Of a stretch of 41,832 nucleotides of DNA, positions 35,975-41,832 are shown piece after piece (position 1 is the first letter of the stretch; every line of letters begins with the position of its first letter). Both the position numbers and the translations under genes were made by a program. The notes below the pieces were generated by a model. The model saw only the letters and a list, made by a program, of their open reading frames with translations, was not told the origin of the DNA and made no database searches. The DNA lies in the NCBI GenBank assembly GCA_030037775.1, contig JASHQB010000053.1:1-41832 (forward strand), written 5' to 3'. The DNA comes from Candidatus Acidiferrales bacterium. GTDB lineage: Bacteria > Acidobacteriota > Terriglobia > Acidiferrales > UBA7541.

Positions 35975-37339
35975 CTAAGCCGCGCCTACGGAGGATTCGA
36001 GTGCCCCAGCAATCGAGGCGCTGCAATCGTCTACGTCAACTTGCCGCTCTGCTTCCACCATCACACGGGCGAGCGGCTCGGTGCCGGAGTAGCGCACCAC
36101 AATGCGGCCCGAATCGCCGAGTTTCTTTTCCGCCGCGCGGATCGCATCTGCAACCAGCGGAAGGGAGTCCAAAGGCGGCTTCGCGCGCACGCGCACGTTA
36201 ACGATTTTCTGAGGAAAGACTTTCAAGCCATCGAGCAGCGTGTCGAGCTTTCCGGCGATCGATACCAGGGATGCCATCTTGACCGCCGTAAGCATACCGT
36301 CTCCGGTGGTCGAATCATCGAGAAAGATCACGTGACCGGATTGCTCGCCGCCCAAGTTCGCCTTGATCTCGATCATTCTCTCGAGCACGTACCTGTCGCC
36401 GACCGGCACGCGCGCCAGCAGAAGCCCTTCGCGCTCCAGCGCCCGCTCCAGGCCGAGATTCGACATCGATGTGCCCACGATGGTGTCACCCTTGAGCGTC
36501 CTGGTTTGTTTCATGTAACGTCCGACGGCAAAAAGCACGGCGTCACCGTCGACGTATTTGCCGCTCGACGTGGAAAAGAGCGCACGGTCTGCGTCGCCAT
36601 CGAAAGCCACTCCCAAATCCGCGCGGGAAGCGACGGTCTTTTCTTGCATCTTTTCCGGATACAGGGAGCCGCAACCCGCATTGATGTTTTTGCCGTCGGG
36701 GCTGTCGCAGATGGCGATGACTTCAGCGCCGAGCGAGCGAAATAGCTCCGGCGCGAGCTTGCTCGCTGCGCCGTTGGCGCAGTCCAGCACTATCTTCATG
36801 CTGGAAAAGTCCGCGCCGTCGAAGGCCCTCTGCCGCAGGGCGGAGAGATAGTCGTTGGACAGCGCTGACGTGGGGGGCAGGCCGGTGCGGCTCAGCCGCG
36901 GTACCGGTGACTTTTCCTTTTGCGCGGCAAGAATACACGCTTCGATTTGCGCTTCTGCTGCGTCGGGGAATTTCATACCGCTGGCCGAAACCAGTTTGAC
37001 CCCGTTGTCGTGGTACGGATTGTGCGACGCGGAAATCACCGCGCCCCCAGCGAAATCTTCGCTGTGAACGAGCCACGCAACTCCGGGCGTGGTCATGATT
37101 CCTGCGGAAACAGGCTCAACCCCCGCGACCCGCAGCCCCTGAGCGATGCAGCCCGCGATCTCCGGCCCCGATTCGCGCGTGTCCATGCCGATTAGCACGC
37201 GCAGCGACTTTGTAGCGTCGTGATGCTCCGACAAATATTGGCCCAGCGCGACGCCGGTGCGAAACAACGTCGCATCATCGAGAGGATATTTGCCGGGCAG
37301 TCCGCGGATTCCGTCCGTTCCAAATAGTTCCTTGGGCAT
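35975..37339 (-). CDS. glmM: Phosphoglucosamine mutase
   Basis: 454 residues; the start is ATG 37339, giving MPKELFGTDGIRG. It interconverts glucosamine-6-P and glucosamine-1-P for UDP-GlcNAc and cell-wall synthesis. Visible motifs are FGTDGIRG (6-13), the phosphoserine loop ISASHNPYHDNGVK with Ser105, the metal site DGDADR (247-252), the sugar loop GEQSGHVIF, and RYSGTEPLARVM at the phosphate site. It lacks a visible Shine-Dalgarno; an extended -10 TGCTAAACT at 37391-37383 may give a short leader. Confidence 0.95.
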   Translation of the reverse strand: MPKELFGTDGIRGLPGKYPLDDATLFRTGVALGQYLSEHHDATKSLRVLIGMDTRESGPEIAGCIAQGLRVAGVEPVSAGIMTTPGVAWLVHSEDFAGGAVISASHNPYHDNGVKLVSASGMKFPDAAEAQIEACILAAQKEKSPVPRLSRTGLPPTSALSNDYLSALRQRAFDGADFSSMKIVLDCANGAASKLAPELFRSLGAEVIAICDSPDGKNINAGCGSLYPEKMQEKTVASRADLGVAFDGDADRALFSTSSGKYVDGDAVLFAVGRYMKQTRTLKGDTIVGTSMSNLGLERALEREGLLLARVPVGDRYVLERMIEIKANLGGEQSGHVIFLDDSTTGDGMLTAVKMASLVSIAGKLDTLLDGLKVFPQKIVNVRVRAKPPLDSLPLVADAIRAAEKKLGDSGRIVVRYSGTEPLARVMVEAERQVDVDDCSASIAGALESSVGAA

Positions 37340-37382
37340 TTGGTCAAAACGAATAGCCTGTCTGAATGGGACTTCCAATTCT

Positions 37383-37391
37383 AGTTTAGCA
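37383..37391 (-). promoter_or_regulatory. Possible glmM promoter (extended -10)
   Basis: TGCTAAACT on the minus strand, 44 bases before the glmM ATG, fits an extended -10. No -35 at 17 bases is evident. The 134-base thiE-glmM gap holds nothing else that I can name. Confidence 0.35.
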
Positions 37392-37473
37392 CGCGCGCTG
37401 GGAATGCTTTACGCCGATTCCATGGATGCAGCGAAAGAAATACGGCAAACAGTTCTTCAGATGGAGCGGCGCT

Positions 37474-38136
37474 CTATGCCAGTGCGCGGAGTCGCGCCAC
37501 GCTCGCTGCGAGAGCGGCTGCCCCCGGCGCTTGCTGAAACACGCGGATGGCTGCGATGCCTGAAGCGCCGGCGCGAAGACATGCAAGCGCATTTGCTTCG
37601 GTGATGCCGCCAATCGCGAGCACAGGAATGCGTGAGCTGCGGGACACCTCGGCGAGCTTGTCGATTCCTTGAGGCGCTCCGAAACTCACCTTCGACGGCG
37701 TTTCGTAAACTGGACCAAAGAAAACGTAGCTCGCGCCGGCCTTTTCCGCAGCGATGGCTTCCTCCAAACTGTGACAGGAGACGCCGACGGCAAAACTCTC
37801 GGGGGCGTTGCCGGCGCGCAGCCAAGAGATCGCTTCCGCCGGTGGAACCGATACGGCGGACAGATGCACTCCTTGCGCGCCCGCGGCCAGGGCTACGTCA
37901 ATCCGGTCATTCACAATCACCCTCGGTGCATCAGCCCTGCTGCCAGTTGCCTCGCGAAGAACGGAGGCCACCGCGCGCCGCGTGAAATCGGCCAAATCGC
38001 GCGCGCTCAAGTCCTTTTCGCGAATCTGAATCCAATCGACTCCTGCGGCCGCGGCATATTCGACGCGTTGCAACAAATCATCGAGCGGCGCAGCCCTATT
38101 GAGGAGATGACGATCCGTGACGTAGCAGAGAACCAT
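37474..38136 (-). CDS. thiE: Thiamine-phosphate synthase
   Basis: 220 residues, TIM-barrel. It joins the thiazole and pyrimidine moieties to make thiamine phosphate. Motifs are CYVTDRHLL, VDWIQIREKDLSARDL, VNDRIDVALAAGAQGVHL, VGVSCHSLEEA, YVFFGPVYETPSK and IPVLAIGGITEANA; all match ThiE (TenI lacks several). It starts 14 bases after a small membrane-protein gene and is 134 bases before glmM. No other thiamine gene is in the window, and no TPP riboswitch is seen upstream. Confidence 0.9.
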   Translation of the reverse strand: MVLCYVTDRHLLNRAAPLDDLLQRVEYAAAAGVDWIQIREKDLSARDLADFTRRAVASVLREATGSRADAPRVIVNDRIDVALAAGAQGVHLSAVSVPPAEAISWLRAGNAPESFAVGVSCHSLEEAIAAEKAGASYVFFGPVYETPSKVSFGAPQGIDKLAEVSRSSRIPVLAIGGITEANALACLRAGASGIAAIRVFQQAPGAAALAASVARLRALA

Positions 38137-38149
38137 GAGCTGCCTGGAG

Positions 38150-38392
38150 TTAACTGCGCGCGGCGGCGGGACGCCTCCGCCGGAACGAATCCACAGCCAG
38201 CACCGCGTCCACTACGCCGAGGCCCGAAATCGCGCCTCGAACACAGGGATTAAGCAAGATCGGAATCAGTGACGGATAGCGATTGAGAAAGTAATTCGCA
38301 TCCCAAAAAGGAGACCAGGGAATCAGGATGATCAGCAATCCCAATTCAAGCCACAGGAGGAGCAGAAGCGCGCGAAGGAGACGATGTGCCAA
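38150..38392 (-). CDS. Small membrane protein, hypothetical
   Basis: 80 residues, start TTG 38392, seven bases after the TPR gene stop. Residues 4-26 are a long hydrophobic helix (LLRALLLLLWLELGLLIILIPW). A second, weaker hydrophobic region at about 42-68 contains IPILLNPCVRGAISGLGVVDAVLAV. It ends with a basic tail (SFRRRRP). It resembles the short uncharacterised membrane proteins common next to housekeeping genes in Acidobacteria. It is probably co-transcribed with the TPR gene and thiE. The function is unknown; there is no Shine-Dalgarno. Confidence 0.6.
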   Translation of the reverse strand: MAHRLLRALLLLLWLELGLLIILIPWSPFWDANYFLNRYPSLIPILLNPCVRGAISGLGVVDAVLAVDSFRRRRPAAARS

Positions 38393-38399
38393 GTGTATT

Positions 38400-40940
38400 T
38401 TAGTGTTTTTGCAGGGCCGAAATGCGCTCAGAAACGTCGCGATAATCGATGTTCATGGCGTAGACCTGCCGGAAACTATCGAGCGCGGCATTGGTATTCC
38501 CGGCTTGTTCTTCGGCCACGCCCAAATCATACCTCAATGCGATGATGGTTTCCTGCTCCAGCCCCGGCAATTCGAGCGCCCGCTGATACCAGAGAGCGGC
38601 AATTTTCGGCTCCGACTTGTCCGTGAACGTCAGGCCCAGCAGCGTGCAGCATTGCATGGCGTAGCGGAACGATTGCCCATCCTGAACGGCCTTGGCCACC
38701 TTTTGGAATTCCCCGATGGCTTCGTCGAGCAAACCCATTTCACGATAGGCGATGCCAAGATTATAGTGCGTCTCGAGGTCTTCGCCCTGCTCCTGTTCCT
38801 CCATTTCGCCGAGCTCAGCGCGGAACTCTTGAAACACTTCGCTTAACTGGTCCACGTTGCCAGAAGCTTCGCCGGCGGGCTTGGCTGTCCGCGCGCGCAT
38901 GGGAGCAACGGGAGCTTCTTCGCGCGTCTCGACGGCCTCTTCCGCGTGAATACGGCTCGGTTGTTCAACGGGAGCGGGAGCCGGGGGATGCTGTTCCGGA
39001 GCGGCGCTTTCCAATCCTTCGACCTCTGCGACAAGCTGATCCAGCAGGTTCTCGGTATTCACTGCCTCGTTGTTGCCGTGGCCGGGTTCTGCAACGAGTT
39101 CCAAATCGAACTCCGCCATTTCGGTCTCTGGCTCGGCCGATGGCGCCGCCACCGGTGCTGCTGTTTCCGGCTCCGTTTGTGTGGCCAGACTCTCCCATTC
39201 GTCGGAGAGATCAATTTCCGGCTCTGCCGCGGGCTGCGGCGCTTTGGCGTCAGGAATCGAAAACTCGGGAGGGGCAGCAGCGCCGGATGGCGCGGGAGGA
39301 GTCGACCGAACGGGCGGGGGAGCAGGCGCGGCGGCAGCGGGAGAAGCTGCCAATTCCTCTTCCGTCGCGCCGGAAGCGCGTTGAAAACGCCGGCGAAGCT
39401 CGGCGAAACGCTCGGCATTCTTCGCGTCGTCGCGCTGCGTGTAAATCTGTTCGAGCTGCGCGGCAAGCTCTGCCGTGCGCCGATCATTTCCTGTGCCAAG
39501 GGTCAAGTCGAGCAGGCGCTCAAGGGTGGGGGTATGCTGGGGGACGCGCTGTAAGACGGTTTCCAGCAGCTGGATGGCTTTTTGCGAAAGCCCGTAACTC
39601 GAAAACAGGTCCACATCGGTGAGCGCTTGGGTGATGAACTGCTGCGTCTCATCATCGAGGCCCATTTCATTGGCGGACACCGACGCCGGTACGGGCGTCC
39701 CAATCAGCGGATCGCGAGCCGGCTGTTGCGGAAAGGCAGTTTCATCGAGAGCGGCGGGAGCCGTGGAGGCGCGCCCGAGTTTTTTCTGAAGCTGGCCCAA
39801 GCGCTGCCGCGCTAGTTCATTATCCGGCTCGCGCTCCAGCAGCTCCTTGAGAGTGGTTTCAGCTCGCTGCAAGTCGCCCGCATTAATCAAGGCGTCGGCA
39901 AACTCCGATTGCGCTTCCGACAGATTGTTGTCCGCGGTCCGCCGGTACAAATCGACCAGCCATTCCTGCGGCTCCAGCCTGTCCTTCAGCTTTTCTCGAA
40001 TGCTGATGAGTACCTTGGCCAGGTACTCCTGGTTTCCAGAAGAGACCGCCGACTCCCGGATTCCGCCGATGAGCTCGACGGCCTTGTCCGCCTCATCCGC
40101 ATCGATCAGGGAGTTGGCCACCTTGGAGATCAACGTGTACTTCTCCGGGCCCTTCAGGTCCGCGTGGCTCACCAGATCAACGGCGCGCGCGCTTTTTCCG
40201 CTTTTCAGGCACAAGTCAACTTGCAGACCAATCGTCTCAGAAGTTGAATCCGCCTCTGGAAGTTTGGTCAAAGCATCGAGGGCCGCGTCGGCATTTCCGG
40301 TCGAACCCAGCATCCGCGCTTTGAGCAGCAGCGCCGCTGAGTCCCCGGGCTGAGCGGCAATCGCCGCATCGACCATTTTGAGAGCTTCGGAAGCGTCGCC
40401 GTGTTCCTGGAGGTAGCGGGCGAAGTGAAGGTAGGTCTGCGCCGCTTCCTTTTTCTGGCCCATGGCCAGGTAAAGTTCGGCGAGCCTTCGCTGCACGCGC
40501 GGATTGTCGGGCTCCACTTCAAGCAGCCGCCGCAAAACGTCGACGGCCTTGGCGGTTTGATTGGCTTTCAGGTGTGCTTCAGCAAGCTGCAGGAAAATAG
40601 GCCGCGCTTCGCTAAGGATGCCTTGCTGAACGTAAAGATTCGCCAGTTTTTCAAGCGGCTGCGTCTCATTCGGTGCCAGCTTGGAGATTTTCTTGTAGAT
40701 GGCGATGGCTTTGCTGTTGAAACCGTCGTTGAGATAGAGCTGCGCGAGGCGCTCGAAATACTCCACCGCCTGCGACATATTCGACTGTCGCACGAACAGA
40801 TCGCCGACGGTCATCAGCACGACCTGATCGTTCGGGTCGCTGCGCAGGATGGTCTGGTACTCCTGAATTGCCTGAGCGACTTTGCCCTGGTTCAGCGATT
40901 TCAGCGCTGATTCCATGGCCTTGGCTTTATTCAATGCCAT
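38400..40940 (-). CDS. Large tetratricopeptide-repeat protein
   Basis: 846 residues from ATG 40940; an in-frame codon 90 bases earlier is less likely. From about residue 7 to 400 there are consecutive TPR units (GKVAQAIQEYQTILRSDPNDQVVLMTVGDLF, FNSKAIAIYKKISKLAPNE, LLEVEPDNPRVQRRLAELYLAMG). More repeats follow near 440-540. A long Ala/Pro/Glu-rich linker (about 540-720) leads to a final TPR cluster (THYNLGIAYREMGLLDEAIGEF). There is no signal peptide or membrane helix. It is probably a cytoplasmic scaffold; its neighbour is an FHA-domain protein, and FHA plus TPR proteins often share a complex. The exact role is unknown. Confidence 0.85.
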   Translation of the reverse strand: MALNKAKAMESALKSLNQGKVAQAIQEYQTILRSDPNDQVVLMTVGDLFVRQSNMSQAVEYFERLAQLYLNDGFNSKAIAIYKKISKLAPNETQPLEKLANLYVQQGILSEARPIFLQLAEAHLKANQTAKAVDVLRRLLEVEPDNPRVQRRLAELYLAMGQKKEAAQTYLHFARYLQEHGDASEALKMVDAAIAAQPGDSAALLLKARMLGSTGNADAALDALTKLPEADSTSETIGLQVDLCLKSGKSARAVDLVSHADLKGPEKYTLISKVANSLIDADEADKAVELIGGIRESAVSSGNQEYLAKVLISIREKLKDRLEPQEWLVDLYRRTADNNLSEAQSEFADALINAGDLQRAETTLKELLEREPDNELARQRLGQLQKKLGRASTAPAALDETAFPQQPARDPLIGTPVPASVSANEMGLDDETQQFITQALTDVDLFSSYGLSQKAIQLLETVLQRVPQHTPTLERLLDLTLGTGNDRRTAELAAQLEQIYTQRDDAKNAERFAELRRRFQRASGATEEELAASPAAAAPAPPPVRSTPPAPSGAAAPPEFSIPDAKAPQPAAEPEIDLSDEWESLATQTEPETAAPVAAPSAEPETEMAEFDLELVAEPGHGNNEAVNTENLLDQLVAEVEGLESAAPEQHPPAPAPVEQPSRIHAEEAVETREEAPVAPMRARTAKPAGEASGNVDQLSEVFQEFRAELGEMEEQEQGEDLETHYNLGIAYREMGLLDEAIGEFQKVAKAVQDGQSFRYAMQCCTLLGLTFTDKSEPKIAALWYQRALELPGLEQETIIALRYDLGVAEEQAGNTNAALDSFRQVYAMNIDYRDVSERISALQKH

Positions 40941-41096
40941 GCGTGTCTCTCGGTCCCCTTGCTCGTGCTGCCTGGCGCGAGCATCCCCTTTAGGGTCTAG
41001 CGCGGATTCCTGCAGCGAATCGGTTCCCATCGCGCCGGGCCCCGCAAACCAGATATGAAACCGCCACCGCTGCGCGGCTGGGATAGCTCGTTGGCT

Positions 41097-41126
41097 AAGT
41101 TAGCACACGCGAAAAACAGGGGTCAA
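41097..41126 (-). promoter_or_regulatory. Predicted promoter of the TPR gene
   Basis: On the minus strand, TTGACC (41126-41121), 18 bases and TAACTT (41102-41097) with TG one base before it give an extended -10 promoter. Transcription would start about 150 bases ahead of the TPR gene, within the 280-base gap to the FHA gene. The rest of the gap holds an AGCGGC/GCCGCT hairpin without a U-tract and no gene. Confidence 0.45.
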
Positions 41127-41220
41127 CGAACTGCGCAGAGGCCGTATATGAAGTGGATAACACCCCGTGAGCGGCCGAGAGCCGCTGTAGCCCTTGGTAT
41201 TGCCCCCCTTTGAGAAAGTT

Positions 41221-41832
41221 TCAGTCGCGGTAGAGGAATTCCAGCTGAATTCCCGCCACTTCAATGATGTCGCCCGGCGACAGCTTGGTTGGGTGAATCA
41301 CCGGCTGCCCGTTGACCGTCGGGACGTGATCGGCTGCGCCAATGTAGTAAGAGTTGTCTTCGCGCCGGTTGATCTGCGCCGCGGCCTTGGGCGCAAACCA
41401 GCCCTTCAGCTTGACCGTGGCCATGGATGATTTTCCTACCACCGTGAGTTTGTCGCTTAAGGTGTACTCGTGCTTGTCGGTTTTGCCTTTGTTCACGACC
41501 AGCGTAGCGACCTTGATGCGCGCCGGCGCCACCTGCGCACTCTCGCCGACCGCCGCTACTTTTTGAAGAAACTCGCGGCGCTCCTTGGTATCGAGCATTA
41601 CGGTTTCGTTGATTTTGGGCGCTGCCGGTCTGGGAATCCCACCTTTCCAGAAAGGGTCTGAGCCTTCGCGCGAATCCGCCACAACAATCGTATGTTTCCC
41701 GATGGCCACCGAGTCGCCGGGCTTGAGCGTGACCATCTTCACGCGCTGTCCATTCACGAAGGTGCCGTTCAAGCTGCCAAAATCCTCCAGCATCAATCGC
41801 CCTTCCTCGTTGAACACGCGCGCGTGGTAGTG
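41221..41832 (-). CDS. FHA-domain protein (5' end cut by window edge)
   Basis: The last 203 residues are present; the start lies beyond 41832. The visible part holds most of one FHA domain (HYHARVFNEEGRLMLEDFG, SLNGTFVNGQRV, with the phosphothreonine-binding SLNGT). A linker (about 60-105) follows, then a second FHA-like unit (LTVVGKSSMATVKLKGWFAPKAAAQINR, VPTVNGQPV) with a less canonical binding loop. FHA domains bind phosphothreonine peptides, so it is likely a partner of a Ser/Thr kinase pathway or a scaffold. The TPR gene downstream may be its partner. Confidence 0.85.
   Translation of the reverse strand, partial: HYHARVFNEEGRLMLEDFGSLNGTFVNGQRVKMVTLKPGDSVAIGKHTIVVADSREGSDPFWKGGIPRPAAPKINETVMLDTKERREFLQKVAAVGESAQVAPARIKVATLVVNKGKTDKHEYTLSDKLTVVGKSSMATVKLKGWFAPKAAAQINRREDNSYYIGAADHVPTVNGQPVIHPTKLSPGDIIEVAGIQLEFLYRD

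Noticed and set aside
41160-41195. Terminator between the FHA and TPR genes
   Set aside because: The AGCGGC/GCCGCT stem is only 6 bp and no U-tract follows on either strand.

Overview
The window is about 60% GC, densely coded, and reads like an origin-proximal segment of an Acidobacteriota chromosome (Terriglobia/Acidobacteriales-like). The main clues are a PadR regulator coupled to a very long 'acidobacterial duplicated orphan permease' (ADOP), many small secreted proteins with acidobacterial flavour, a B12-dependent ribonucleotide reductase, and dnaA, dnaN, gyrB and gyrA within 12 kb of each other. No mobile element, CRISPR array, tRNA or rRNA is visible.

Layout. 1-5.0 kb (minus): gyrB, a small unknown gene, then gyrA (cut by the left edge). 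5.5-8.5 kb (plus): padR-ADOP module with a promoter/operator that can be read directly. 8.6-11.6 kb (plus): dnaA and dnaN with DnaA-box-like sites on both sides of dnaA, the likely oriC neighbourhood. 11.8-13.8 kb (plus): an unusual pentapeptide-repeat / five-helix membrane / pentapeptide-repeat protein. 13.8-15.8 kb (minus): two secreted proteins. 15.8-25.4 kb (minus): a housekeeping block in transcription order ABM-like gene, thrS, infC, rpmI, rplT, pheS, pheT, zapA, a structured RNA that I identify as probable 6S RNA, a DUF1990 gene and ymdB, with two parS-like centromere sites at 16.7 and 17.3 kb. 25.6-26.6 kb (minus): secreted unknown. 26.7-33.2 kb (plus): two MacB/FtsX-type permeases without an ATPase, nrdJ with its terminator, and a redoxin-like gene. 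33.3-41.8 kb (minus): two translationally coupled secreted TonB-C proteins holding three copies of one module, glmM, thiE, a small membrane protein, a large TPR protein and an FHA protein (cut by the right edge).

How it fits together. The left 17 kb carries initiation (DnaA), the sliding clamp (DnaN), both gyrase subunits and parS sites, so it is probably the replication-origin/centromere domain. The 15.8-25 kb block is translation (ThrRS, IF3, L35, L20, PheRS) plus ZapA and 6S RNA. Several regulatory structures can be read from the sequence: an AUC start codon on infC, a factor-independent terminator and a leader hairpin between rpmI and rplT, a perfect inverted repeat over the padR -10 region and Shine-Dalgarno, and DnaA-box-like sites at the nrdJ promoter. 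I see no single large unknown defence-type system. The most notable items are the parS pair, the 6S RNA candidate, the infC start, the pentapeptide-membrane protein and the triple TonB-C module.
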